A DNA stretch of 26,877 nt from CAYQSU01 sp964420325 (GCA_964420325.1 CAYQSU010000048.1:1-26877), one strand, 5' to 3'; positions 8,094 to 16,332 are shown, counted from the stretch's first letter. The notes: generated by a model not told the origin, from the letters alone. Program-made: numbers and translations.

Positions 8094-10778
8094 GGCGGGC
8101 GCCTGCAGATCGAGGCTCACCTCGAACGTGTCTTGTTCGGGGATCAGCCGGCTCGTGAAGCCCAGCGCGGTGACCAGGCCGAGCATCCGCGCGTTGTCCC
8201 GCATCACCAGTCCGTCGATGCGCCCGGTGCCGCGGCCGCGGCAATAGCGGACCATCTTGTCGAGGAGCTTCCAGCCGAGGCGCTGGCCCTTGAGGTCGGA
8301 GCGGACGAGGATGGCATACTCGGCCGCCTCGTTGTTGACGTCGGTGATCGTCCGCACCACGCCCAGGGTCTCCGGGCCGCTGCCGTCGGGCTTGGGCGCG
8401 GTGGCGATGAAGGCCATCTCGCGGTCGTAGTCGATCTGCGTGTAGCGCGCCATGACCGCGTGCGGAAACCGCCCGACCAGACCGAAGAAGCGGTAGCGCA
8501 GGTCCTCGGCACTGATCTGGGACAGGAACTCGTAATGCTCCGGCTCGTCCTCCGGGCGGATCGGCCGGAGGAGGACCTGGCGCCCGGACGGCAGCACGAA
8601 CGCCTCCTCCAGGGCCTTGGGATAGGGACGGATCGCCAGCGTCCGCTCCGGCGTCGGCTCGACGGGCGCCACGCGCAGCCGGTAGCCGACGGCCAGCACG
8701 CCCCGCTCGTCCGCTACGAGCGGGGTGATCTCGAACTCGACCACCTCCGGCAGATCGATGACGAGCTGGGAGACCTTGACCAGCGTGAGGCACAGGGCAT
8801 CGACATCCGCCGCCGGAATCTCGCCGGCTCCGGCGAGGATGCGCGAGATCTCGGCGCGATGGACGAGCTCGCGGGCGAGCGGCATGTTGAGGGGCGGCAG
8901 CGCGACGACCCGGTCGGCGACGAGCCGGCCGGTCAGCCCGCCGGGGCCGAGGGTGATGACGGGGCCGAACACCGGGTCGGTGGTGACGGCGAGCTTGAGC
9001 TCGCGGCTGCGTGGTCCGAACGGCCTGCTGCTGACCCAGAGGCCGGCGAGGGGCGCGACCGGATTCAGCCGGCGGGCTTCGGAAAGCAGCGAGGTGGCGA
9101 CCGAACGAACCGCTTCCGTGCTGTTGAGCGCTTCACTCTGCTCTTGCTGACACGCATCGACCGCGCCCTTCGCGAGCCGCTTCAGCGAGACCGGAAAGCC
9201 GAGCAGCGCGGCGAGGCGAACCGCGGCCTCGGGCGTATCGGCGGTGCCGGCGTCCGCCGTCGGAATGCCGTAGGCGTCGAGCACCGTCCTCGTGTCCGGC
9301 TCGCTCAGGTGCGCCGGAAGCGCCGTCAGCGCCTCGGCGATCACCTGCCGAGCCACCGCGACGGCCGGCCGGAACTCGAGCGGCGTCGACGGCGGCGTCT
9401 CCATCAGCATCTCCTGGTTGCGGCGGAACCGCACCATGTGCATGAACGCGTCGATGGCCTGGGTCGGGGTGTCGTAGGTGGGGATGCCGGCCTCGTTGAA
9501 GACATGCCGCGCGGCCGATACGGTGTCGCCGCCCATCCAGCTGGTGAGTACGGTGGAGCGGGTCTCACGGGCCACGCGCATCACGACCTCGGCCACCTCG
9601 GTGCTCGACGTCGTCGCCGTCGGCACGTGCAGCACCATCAGCGCATCGACGCCCGGTGCCTCGGCCAGCGCCCGCAGGGCGGCGCCGTAGGTCTCGGCCA
9701 GGGAATCGGTGGCCAGGCTCACCGGGTTGTTGCGGTGGCCGCGCTCGCCGACGACGACGTCGAGCCGGGCCAGGGTCTCCTCGGACAACTCGGCGAGGCG
9801 GCCGCCCTTGGTGACCAGGGTGTCGGCGGCCATGATCGCGAGGCCATAGCCGTTGGCGAGGATGGCGAGGCGCTCCCCCTTGAGCCGCGTGGCGCGGGCC
9901 AGCGTCTCGACGGCGGCGAACAGCTCGCCGAAGCTGAACACCCGGAGCATGCCGGCGCGGCGCATGGCGGCATCGTAGACGTCGTCGGATCCCACGGGGG
10001 CGCGGCTGCGCTGCGCTGCGAGCCTCTGGCCCTCCTTGACCCGCCCCGCCTTGATCGCGATCAGCGGCTTGTTGCGGCTGGCGCCGCGCGCGGCGGAGAG
10101 GAAGGCGCGCCCGTGGCGGACGCTCTCCACGTACAGCATGATCGCCCGGGTCATGGCGTCGGTGCCGAGGAAGTCGAGCACGTCGTCGAAGTCGACGTCG
10201 ACGGCATCGCCGAGGGATACGAAGTGGGCGAAGCCGATGTCGCGGTGGTGCGCCCAGTCGAGCACGCCGGCACACATCGCCGCCGACTGGGAGAGGAAGG
10301 CGACGCTCCCGGTGGATGCCGGAACGTGGCCGGTGCTGGCGTTAAGCCCAATGTGCGGCACGATCAGCCCCATGCAGTTGGGGCCGAGCACCCTCATGCC
10401 GAAGGCGCCGGCGGCGGCGGCGACGGCGTCGTGGAAGGCCTGATCGCGGGCCAGTCTCTCGACCGAGAGGGGCGCCGTCAGCACGATCGCCGCGCGCGTG
10501 CCGAAGGCGCCGAACTCCGCGAGCAGGCCCGGAACGGCGTCGGCGGCGGCGGAGATGACGGCAAGGTCCGGAACCATCGGCAGCTTGCCGATCTCGGGAT
10601 AGGCGAGCACGCCGGTGATCGCGCGGAGGTCGCGGCTCACCGGCATCACCGGGCCCTCGAAGCCGCCGGCGAGCAGGTTGTGCATCACCCGGGTGCCGGG
10701 GTCGCCGTCCGCGGCCGAGGCGCCGATCACCGCCAGCGAGCGGGGGTAGAACAGCTTGTCGAGATTGCGGATCGGCAT
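8073..10778 (-). CDS. Pat/PatZ-like protein acetyltransferase: NDP-forming acyl-CoA synthetase-like + GNAT
   Basis: Protein of 901 residues with the order CoA-binding Rossmann domain (about 1-130), succinyl-CoA-ligase-like domain (about 145-450), ATP-grasp-like domain (about 485-705) and a C-terminal GNAT domain (about 725-890) with acetyl-CoA loop QRLGWKLL. This is the plan of PatZ/YfiQ lysine acetyltransferases, which inactivate acetyl-CoA synthetase and other enzymes. The catalytic histidine of true ADP-forming acyl-CoA synthetases (SHTGA motif) is replaced: residues 256-260 read QRSRA, with R257 at the histidine place. The usual HKSDVGGV motif of the ATP-grasp part is also not recognisable. 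The ligase half is therefore probably a sensor or regulatory module. Start ATG at 10778 has AGGA upstream; the gene stands alone. Confidence 0.9.
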   Translation of the reverse strand: MPIRNLDKLFYPRSLAVIGASAADGDPGTRVMHNLLAGGFEGPVMPVSRDLRAITGVLAYPEIGKLPMVPDLAVISAAADAVPGLLAEFGAFGTRAAIVLTAPLSVERLARDQAFHDAVAAAAGAFGMRVLGPNCMGLIVPHIGLNASTGHVPASTGSVAFLSQSAAMCAGVLDWAHHRDIGFAHFVSLGDAVDVDFDDVLDFLGTDAMTRAIMLYVESVRHGRAFLSAARGASRNKPLIAIKAGRVKEGQRLAAQRSRAPVGSDDVYDAAMRRAGMLRVFSFGELFAAVETLARATRLKGERLAILANGYGLAIMAADTLVTKGGRLAELSEETLARLDVVVGERGHRNNPVSLATDSLAETYGAALRALAEAPGVDALMVLHVPTATTSSTEVAEVVMRVARETRSTVLTSWMGGDTVSAARHVFNEAGIPTYDTPTQAIDAFMHMVRFRRNQEMLMETPPSTPLEFRPAVAVARQVIAEALTALPAHLSEPDTRTVLDAYGIPTADAGTADTPEAAVRLAALLGFPVSLKRLAKGAVDACQQEQSEALNSTEAVRSVATSLLSEARRLNPVAPLAGLWVSSRPFGPRSRELKLAVTTDPVFGPVITLGPGGLTGRLVADRVVALPPLNMPLARELVHRAEISRILAGAGEIPAADVDALCLTLVKVSQLVIDLPEVVEFEITPLVADERGVLAVGYRLRVAPVEPTPERTLAIRPYPKALEEAFVLPSGRQVLLRPIRPEDEPEHYEFLSQISAEDLRYRFFGLVGRFPHAVMARYTQIDYDREMAFIATAPKPDGSGPETLGVVRTITDVNNEAAEYAILVRSDLKGQRLGWKLLDKMVRYCRGRGTGRIDGLVMRDNARMLGLVTALGFTSRLIPEQDTFEVSLDLQAPASVGEVV

Positions 10779-11034
10779 CGATCGGTCCTGTGGAAGCGGA
10801 GTGACGACGGTGGCGCCGGGCCCGTCTCGCGCACCCGATGCCCGGGTGGACTCGACCTCCCTTCGCGTCCCGTTCGTTCGCCCGGCACAGAGGTGGTGGC
10901 CGGCACCCTAAAGCGCAAGCGAACCGGCGCAAGCGCAAAACGGGCGGCGCCGGCATCGGTTGCGGCGAGGGCGAACCTGCGCTAGGAGGACGGGGCGAGG
11001 CACCCTTCGACGACGGACCGCGAACGAGATCCCC

Positions 11035-11262
11035 ATGGCCGACGAGCGGACGATTCCGTCGCCCTGTATCAAGGTTTGCGTGCTGGACCCGGAGAGCGGC
11101 CTCTGCCGCGGATGCCTGCGGACGGCCGAGGAGATCGGCGGCTGGCGGGATGCCGGCGCTGCCGAGCGGCTCCGCATTCTCGAGAGGATTCGCCGGCGGC
11201 GCCACTCAACCTCCGCCGGCGCCGCGACAACGGTGGCGGCGATCGACGACGACCGGCACTGA
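11035..11262 (+). CDS. DUF1289 four-cysteine small protein
   Basis: 75-residue protein beginning MADERTIPSPC. Cysteines 11, 15, 24 and 27 (C-x3-C-x8-C-x2-C) with the RTAEEIGGW stretch define DUF1289, a small proteobacterial family that probably binds a metal ion or Fe-S cluster; its function is unproven. The start is set by the family, whose members begin just before SPCIKVC. The frame is open 25 codons upstream but Arg-rich and unlike the family. It is divergent from the Pat-like gene with a 256-bp spacer. A hairpin with a T tract follows the stop. Confidence 0.85.
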   Translation: MADERTIPSPCIKVCVLDPESGLCRGCLRTAEEIGGWRDAGAAERLRILERIRRRRHSTSAGAATTVAAIDDDRH

Positions 11263-11275
11263 CGCGACACCAGGT

Positions 11276-11330
11276 GTCGGATCGCCTCACGATCCGACGG
11301 CGAGTTCGCCGGAGCTCGCCGTCAGCTTTT
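11276..11330 (+). terminator. Two overlapping hairpins, the second a likely Rho-independent terminator
   Basis: Hairpin A: GTCGGATCG (11276-11284) pairs with CGATCCGAC (11290-11298), 9 bp with a 5-nt loop. Hairpin B: GACGGCGAG (11296-11304) pairs with CTCGCCGTC (11315-11323), 9 bp with a 10-nt loop, followed by AGCTTTTCTT. The two share bases 11296-11298, so they compete at their edges. B fits termination of the DUF1289 transcript and overlaps the stop codon of the convergent DUF2934 gene. Confidence 0.65.
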
Positions 11331-11816
11331 CTTCCGCGGCCCCTTTTCCTTCGGGGTCTCCTTCTCGGTGGGCTTGGCGGCGCTCGGCACGGCGGCGGCG
11401 GCAGGTTTGGGAGGCTCGGCCTTTGTCGCGGCGGGCTTGGCGGCGCTTGGCGCGGCGACCGCGGCCTTGGGCGGCTCGGCCTTCGCAGCAGCGGGCTTGG
11501 GCGGCTCGGCCTTCGCTGCAGCGGGCTTGGGCGCCTCGACTTTCGCCGCGGCGGGCTTGGCCGCCGCCGGTGCCGGCTTCCCGGTCCCGGGGGCCGGGGC
11601 CGCGGCCTTCTTGTCCTCCTTAGCGGCTTCCCGCTTCGGCGCCGGCATCATCGTGCGTGCCGCCGCCTGCATCGTCGCCAGCACCTGCTTCTCGGCGTCG
11701 AGCCAAAACTGCATCGCCATGCCCAACGGTCGCCCGGCGGCCTCCCACAAGCTGTATGCCAGCTCGCGGACGCGATCCTGAAATTCCTGGCTCTTCTTGA
11801 TAAGGTCCTCGGTCAT
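11322..11816 (-). CDS. DUF2934 protein with Ala/Pro/Lys-rich repeat tail
   Basis: 164 residues. The N-terminal 45 residues match DUF2934: RVRELAYSLWEAAGRPLG followed by a helix ending FWLDAEKQVL. From about residue 65 to the end the protein is low-complexity, built from repeated AAAKAEPPKP-like units, and ends in a basic KEKGPRKKS. Such tails resemble histone-H1-like or AlgP-like sequences and could contact DNA, RNA or polyanions; the function of DUF2934 itself is unknown. The start ATG at 11816 has GGAG a few bases upstream. The frame reads on upstream but without family similarity. Transcription is divergent from the Nudix gene. Confidence 0.82.
   Translation of the reverse strand: MTEDLIKKSQEFQDRVRELAYSLWEAAGRPLGMAMQFWLDAEKQVLATMQAAARTMMPAPKREAAKEDKKAAAPAPGTGKPAPAAAKPAAAKVEAPKPAAAKAEPPKPAAAKAEPPKAAVAAPSAAKPAATKAEPPKPAAAAVPSAAKPTEKETPKEKGPRKKS
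11383..11575 (-). repeat. In-gene tandem-like repeat coding for AAAKAEPPKP units
   Basis: Near-identical units of about 30 nt (plus-strand core GGCTTGGGCGGCTCGGCCTT) recur, most clearly at about 11464-11530, with diverged copies on both sides. They encode the Lys/Pro/Ala tail of the DUF2934 protein. Repeat number may vary between strains by slippage. Confidence 0.7.
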
Positions 11817-11992
11817 GGAGCTCCGTCCCCCTGGATGACACTTCAGTCGGCGCGTAATGTAATCAGCGCGATGGTTTGCCGCATCGAAAAAATAGACGAG
11901 CACGCGAGTTTTTTTCGTGATTTCGCGCCTCGGAAGCCGACCGCACGGGCGCGGGTTGGCGCCGCGGTCGGGGGCATCGGACCGTGAAGGCG

Positions 11993-12475
11993 ATGGCGAC
12001 CGGCAAGAAGGGCCCGATTTCGCGCTTCGGAACGGCGCTGCAATCGGCGGTGCTGGCGTATCGCCAACGTGCCCACGGCCCGGAGGTGCTGCTGGTAACC
12101 TCCAGGGATTCGGGGCGGTGGGTGCTGCCGAAAGGGATGGTCGAGTCGGGAATGAGCGCGCCCGAATCGGCGGCCAAGGAGGCCTTCGAGGAGGCCGGTG
12201 CCGTCGGTTTCGTCTCGCGGCGTCGCGTCGGCTCGTACCGGTACGCGAAGCCGCCCGGCGAGGTGCCGCGGACCTGCGTGGTCGAGGTCTACCCGATGCG
12301 GGTGACCGCACTCCGACCCGATTGGCCGGAGCGCAGCCGGCGGCGCCGGGCCTGGGTCACCCTCGAGCGGGCGGTTGAGTGCGTGAGGGAACGCGATCTG
12401 AAAGCCCTCATCGGGCGCTTCGGCGATCGGCTGGCCGGCCGCCGGATCGGCGAGACGGACGCCGGGCGCCGCTGA
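11993..12475 (+). CDS. Nudix hydrolase
   Basis: 160-residue Nudix protein. The Nudix box spans about residues 48-70: G48 starts it, and KEAFEEAGA ends it with the catalytic EExxG core intact. The early Glu of the consensus is Met and the Arg is Lys, common variations. The preceding SGRWVLPKG and following SYRYAK resemble the diphosphoinositol-polyphosphate/diadenosine-type Nudix subgroup common in alphaproteobacteria; the exact nucleotide substrate cannot be read. ATG 11993 is used with GAAGG just upstream. An in-frame GTG at 11984 would add three residues. The 176-bp spacer to the divergent DUF2934 gene is unusually A/T-rich for this genome and should hold both promoters. Confidence 0.88.
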   Translation: MATGKKGPISRFGTALQSAVLAYRQRAHGPEVLLVTSRDSGRWVLPKGMVESGMSAPESAAKEAFEEAGAVGFVSRRRVGSYRYAKPPGEVPRTCVVEVYPMRVTALRPDWPERSRRRRAWVTLERAVECVRERDLKALIGRFGDRLAGRRIGETDAGRR

Positions 12476-12520
12476 GCGCACGCCGCGGGTCGGCCCCTGC
12501 CGCTCGCCAAGCGCCTGTGC

Positions 12521-12526
12521 TACGAT
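12521..12526 (+). promoter_or_regulatory. Possible -10 element (TACGAT)
   Basis: TACGAT lies 18 bp after CTGCCG (12497-12502), a weak -10/-35 pair ahead of the 74-residue gene. It matches the consensus only partly and could be chance. Confidence 0.25.
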
Positions 12527-12582
12527 GCGAAACCAGTGGAGGTGGAGAAGGTCGGAGTGGACCTCGGTCGGTGACGGATTCG

Positions 12583-12807
12583 ATGGCGAAGGCGGGACGT
12601 TCCGTGCTGTGGCGCAAGACCGACGGGTCGGCGGTGGCCTGCGAGGAGAAATTGAAGGTCCTGGACGAGAACCTCGCGGAGATCCGCGCGATGTGCCAGG
12701 AGGCGTTCGAGGACGCCCTGCTGATGGGCTGCGACGAGGACCAGATTCGGCGGGTGTTCGCGTCGGTCGTCCAGTCGCTGCACAATCCGTACAAGAAGGG
12801 GCCGTGA
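12583..12807 (+). CDS. Small conserved-looking protein, 74 aa, function unknown
   Basis: 74 residues with strong G/C third-position bias, so very likely coding. The sequence has a short basic start, then an acidic helical core (EEKLKVLDENLAEIRAMCQ, FEDALLMGCDEDQIRRVF) and ends HNPYKKGP. I recall similar short proteins in other Rhodospirillales-type genomes but know no function. Helix periodicity suggests a small helical bundle or adaptor. The ATG at 12583 is preferred; an in-frame GTG at 12571 adds four residues. It lies 107 bp after the Nudix gene on the same strand and its stop is 24 bp from the convergent coiled-coil gene. Confidence 0.65.
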   Translation: MAKAGRSVLWRKTDGSAVACEEKLKVLDENLAEIRAMCQEAFEDALLMGCDEDQIRRVFASVVQSLHNPYKKGP

Positions 12808-12831
12808 CCGCCGGCGTCGGCGGTCCGGCGC

Positions 12832-13560
12832 TCAGGGGTAGCGGCACTCCTGGGACGTCACCTCGACGAATCCGCGGGCGCCTCTCGTGAAGTTGAAGCG
12901 ATGCTCGCGATCGTCGACGACCATGCTGTGCTGGAGCGGCAGCTGGCCGGCGACCTCCGAGGTCTTGCCGCTGATGTGGCCGAGCCTGACGGTGACCGGC
13001 TCGGCGGGATTGAACCAGGCCTCCGGATTGCCCAGGGAATCGCGCGCCGACACGCCGTGGCCGGTAACCAAGAGGGCGCCGCCGGCGAAGCGCACGGTGT
13101 CGTCGGGGCCGCTGTAGAGCGGTGTGCGGACCAGGAACCGTTTGGTCACCGGGTCGGCGATGCAGTCGTCCTTGTCCTGCGCGGCGTCGATGACGAAGCG
13201 GAGCCGCTCCAGGGAGACGCCGGCGGCCAGCCTGGCATGGACCAGATCGACAAGCTCCTTGCGCTCTCCCGTCGGCACCTCGCGTTCGTATCGCTGGCGC
13301 CACCGCTCGGCCTCGGCGCGCTGCGCCTCGATCGCCAGGCGCTGCTCGGCGTTCTGCCGCTCGAGGTCGGCGAGGCCGGAGCGCAGCGAGGCGATCTCGC
13401 CCTCGAGGTCGCCGACCTCGCTTCTCGCCAGCCGCGATCCTTCGCGGTAGGCCCAGACGCCGGCGGCCGCGATCAGGCACAGCGCCACCGTCCACTTGAA
13501 CAGGGTCCACCGCATCCGCCGGCGACGGCGCTTCTGGTCTTCGCGAAATCCGAGTGACAT
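12832..13560 (-). CDS. Membrane-anchored coiled-coil protein, function unknown
   Basis: 242 residues. The N-terminus is highly basic (five consecutive Arg), followed by one transmembrane helix at about residues 19-39. A coiled coil follows at about 47-95, rich in Glu/Arg/Leu heptads. A C-terminal globular part (about 105-242) ends in VEVTSQECRYP. By the positive-inside rule the C-terminal domain should be in the periplasm. Two Cys (in DDCIAD and QECRYP) could form a disulfide. I do not recognise a named family. The ATG at 13560 (MSLGFRED) is chosen because the frame upstream lacks coding character. Bitopic topology resembles envelope-spanning assembly factors, but this is only analogy. Confidence 0.75.
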   Translation of the reverse strand: MSLGFREDQKRRRRRMRWTLFKWTVALCLIAAAGVWAYREGSRLARSEVGDLEGEIASLRSGLADLERQNAEQRLAIEAQRAEAERWRQRYEREVPTGERKELVDLVHARLAAGVSLERLRFVIDAAQDKDDCIADPVTKRFLVRTPLYSGPDDTVRFAGGALLVTGHGVSARDSLGNPEAWFNPAEPVTVRLGHISGKTSEVAGQLPLQHSMVVDDREHRFNFTRGARGFVEVTSQECRYP

Positions 13561-13677
13561 GGACGGGATCCGTGGTGGCTTCGAAGGCTGGATCGAGGCG
13601 GGTCGACGAACGGGTTGGCGTGACAGGTTCCTGTGGGCCGACAACGGGGTGGTCAGCCTGCTTACCGCGTCGACGCG

Positions 13678-13712
13678 AAAAAGGAAAGGCCTCGGGGCCG
13701 GGCTCGGCCCCG
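13678..13712 (-). terminator. Rho-independent terminator of the REC-PAS-PAS-GGDEF-EAL gene
   Basis: On the minus strand, CGGGGCCG pairs with CGGCCCCG (plus 13705-13712 and 13693-13700), an 8-bp GC stem with a 4-nt AGCC loop, followed by AGGCCTTTCCTTTTTC. It begins 10 nt after the stop codon, a textbook arrangement. Confidence 0.78.
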
Positions 13713-13722
13713 GCGCCCGGGA

Positions 13723-16332
13723 TCAGCCCGCCCTGGCCACGGCCCCGGTCGCAGGCTCGGCGGTGCGAGCCTTGGCCCAGCCCAGGAACTCATCGGGCGG
13801 CAACGGATAGCTGAAAAGGTAGCCCTGGGCGAGATCGCAGCCCCGCGACCGGATGAAGTCGAGCTGCGCCTCGGTCTCGACGCCCTCGCCGATGACCTGG
13901 ATGCCGAGACGATGGGCCATGGCGATGATGGCCTCGACGACCGTGGCGTTGCCCGGATCCGTCGCCACCTCGCGGATGAAGGTCTTGTCGATCTTCAGCG
14001 TATCGACCGGGAACTGGCGAAGGTACTTGAGGCTCGAGTAGCCGGTGCCGAAGTCGTCGAGGGAGATGCGGACCGAGAGTGAGGCGAGGTCGTGGAAGTT
14101 GGCCCGCGTCTGCGGCAGCTCGTCCATCAGGAGCCCCTCGGTGATCTCCAGCTCGACGTGATAGGCGGCGACGCCGAACCGGTCCAGCGCCTCGCCCAGG
14201 GCTTCGATCAGGTTGGCGCCGCGAAACTGACGGCTCGAGATGTTGATCGACAGACGCAAGGGAGAGAGGCCGGCGGCGCGCCAGGCGCTGAGCTGCTCGC
14301 AGGCGGTCTCCACGACCCAGCGGCCGATCGGGACGATGAGCCCGGTGTCTTCGGCGAGCGGTATGAAGCGCTCCGGGGCGACCGCGCCCAGCGTCGGGTT
14401 GAACCACCGGAGCAGCGCCTCGGCGCCGACGACGGTGCCGGCGCGGAGATCGACGATCGGCTGATAGTGGAGGGCGAACTCGCCGCGATCGAGGGCGCGC
14501 AGAAGATGGCTCTCCATGCGCATTCGCTCGAGAGCGCGCTGATTGAGCTCGGGCGTGAAGAAATGGAAGGTGTTGCGCCCCTGCTCCTTGGCCCGGTACA
14601 TGGCGGCATCGGCATTGCGCATCAGTACGTTCGGATCGTGGCCGTCGTCGGGGCAGACGGTGACGCCGATGCTGGCGGTGACGAACGCCTCCTCGGAACC
14701 GAGGCGGAAGGGCTGGGAGAAGACGTCGAGGATCTTCTGGATCACCGGCTCGGCATGGGCCGCCGAGGCGACTTTCGGCAGCACGACGATGAACTCGTCG
14801 CCGCCGAGACGGGCCACGGTGTCTTCGGCGCGCACGCACCGGCTCAAGCGCTCCGCCGCCAGCTTCAACAGCTGATCGCCGATGGCGTGCCCCAGGGTGT
14901 CGTTGATCTTCTTGAAGTGGTCGAGGTCGATGAACAGAACGCCGACCTTGTGATGGTGGCGGCCGGCGCTGATGACGGCACCGCGCAGCCGGTCGAGGGC
15001 GAGGACGCGGTTCGGCAGGCCGGTGACGTCGTCGAAGTTGGCCTGGCGCTGCAGCTGCTCCTCGTACTGCTTGCGCAGCGTGATGTCGGCGACGGTCTCC
15101 TGGACGGCGCGCTCGCCCGCCCACACGATCTCTCTCGTCTGCGTCTCCACCCAGATCAGAGCGCCGTTCTTGCGGATTCCCTGAAACTCGTAATGGACGG
15201 GGGTCGAGGCGCCGGTCTCGCGGGCGGCAAGGAAGTGCCGGACGCGTTCCCGCTCGGACGGCGCGTAGAGGCGGTCGAGGCGATCGAGGGCAAGGATCTC
15301 CTCCGGACCCGAGTAGCCGAAGATGGCGGCGTAGGTGCGGTTGGCAAAGATCGCCCTGCCCCCGCGAGCGACGACGATGCCGAGCACCGAGCCCTCGACC
15401 AGATCGCGGTAGCGCTGCTCGCTTTCCTTGCGAGCCTGTTCGCCCCGCTTGCGATCGGTGATGTCGAGCGACACCGTGACGATCTGGTCGACGCCGCCCT
15501 GGCGGTCGAACAGCGGCGCCTTCGTCGTCAACAGCACCCGCGTGTTGCCATCGCGATCGCAAAGGGTCTCCTCGACCCCCGTGGTCGGCACGCGGTGCTT
15601 GGCGACCTGCCGGTTCATCTCCCGCTGGCGCGCGACGAACTCGTCGCCGAACACCACGCCCACCTCGACATCCTCGAGCCGAGACGGTTCGGTCTTGAAG
15701 AAGCGTTCGTGATAGCTGTTGGCGAGAAGGACCCGTCCCTCCAAGTCGCAGGCCCGGATCAGCGCCGGCAGCGAGTCGATGATCCGGCGGAGCTGCTGCT
15801 CGCGCCGCCGGATCTCCTCGGCGTGGTGGCGGAGCGTGACGGCGAGCTCGGATTCGAGCAGGCGCGCGCGCGAGCGCAGCGTCTTCTGCTGCTGGCGGAT
15901 GGTCAGGAGATTGCGCGCCCGGATACAGAACTCCCTGGCGTCGACCGGGCTCAACAGGAAATCGCTGGCACCCGAGTCGAGCGCCCGGTAGCGGAACGCC
16001 TTGTCCTCGAACGCGGTGACGACGATGATGGGAACGTCCCTGGTCTCGGCCTTGTCGCGGCAGCAGCGGATGAACTCCTCGCCGTTCATCCCCGGCATCA
16101 CGTAGTCGGTGACGATCAGGTCCGGCTGGGTGAGTTCGATGTTGCGGAGCGCCGCCTCGGCGTCGCTGAAAGTCGCGACGCTCACGTCGTCGCCGAGACG
16201 TTCGGCGAACCGGCGGAGGATCTTCAGGTTCGGCGCGCGGTCATCGACGATGACGATTCGCGCCCCGTCCGGCTCCGTCCCGGGCCACCCGGACACCAGA
16301 TCGGCGGTGGATGCGGCGGCTCGATCGGCCAT
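13723..16332 (-). CDS. Response regulator REC-PAS-PAS-GGDEF-EAL (c-di-GMP turnover), Rpf-associated
   Basis: 869 residues. REC domain at about 25-140 with acidic pair D30-D31 and phospho-acceptor D76 (IVTDYVMPG). A short coiled linker is followed by PAS1 (about 185-310) and PAS2 (about 320-430). In the GGDEF domain (about 440-600) the active site G510-G-D-E-F514 is intact, and an I-site RAED sits five residues before it. In the EAL domain (about 615-860), E638-A-L640, the DDFGTGYSSL loop, LKIDKTF, GEGVET and AQGYLF are all intact. Both synthase and phosphodiesterase activities are possible; which dominates cannot be read. It is divergent from the rpfF-like gene and close to an HPt-bearing RpfC-like kinase, so it is the natural phosphorelay output, taking the place of RpfG. 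PAS-GGDEF-EAL also recalls the DSF receptor RpfR of Burkholderia, but the REC domain is extra and I see no RpfF-interaction domain. Confidence 0.93.
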   Translation of the reverse strand: MADRAAASTADLVSGWPGTEPDGARIVIVDDRAPNLKILRRFAERLGDDVSVATFSDAEAALRNIELTQPDLIVTDYVMPGMNGEEFIRCCRDKAETRDVPIIVVTAFEDKAFRYRALDSGASDFLLSPVDAREFCIRARNLLTIRQQQKTLRSRARLLESELAVTLRHHAEEIRRREQQLRRIIDSLPALIRACDLEGRVLLANSYHERFFKTEPSRLEDVEVGVVFGDEFVARQREMNRQVAKHRVPTTGVEETLCDRDGNTRVLLTTKAPLFDRQGGVDQIVTVSLDITDRKRGEQARKESEQRYRDLVEGSVLGIVVARGGRAIFANRTYAAIFGYSGPEEILALDRLDRLYAPSERERVRHFLAARETGASTPVHYEFQGIRKNGALIWVETQTREIVWAGERAVQETVADITLRKQYEEQLQRQANFDDVTGLPNRVLALDRLRGAVISAGRHHHKVGVLFIDLDHFKKINDTLGHAIGDQLLKLAAERLSRCVRAEDTVARLGGDEFIVVLPKVASAAHAEPVIQKILDVFSQPFRLGSEEAFVTASIGVTVCPDDGHDPNVLMRNADAAMYRAKEQGRNTFHFFTPELNQRALERMRMESHLLRALDRGEFALHYQPIVDLRAGTVVGAEALLRWFNPTLGAVAPERFIPLAEDTGLIVPIGRWVVETACEQLSAWRAAGLSPLRLSINISSRQFRGANLIEALGEALDRFGVAAYHVELEITEGLLMDELPQTRANFHDLASLSVRISLDDFGTGYSSLKYLRQFPVDTLKIDKTFIREVATDPGNATVVEAIIAMAHRLGIQVIGEGVETEAQLDFIRSRGCDLAQGYLFSYPLPPDEFLGWAKARTAEPATGAVARAG

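Noticed and set aside
10913..10935. Direct repeat GCGCAAGCG twice in the DUF1289 upstream region.
   Set aside because: Two copies of a 9-mer in GC-rich sequence, with no symmetry or promoter context, are not convincing as a regulatory site.
8133..10985. A 950-codon plus-strand frame opposite the Pat-like gene.
   Set aside because: It is an antisense shadow rich in Arg/Gly/Asp/His, with no motifs, while the minus strand encodes a clear multi-domain protein.
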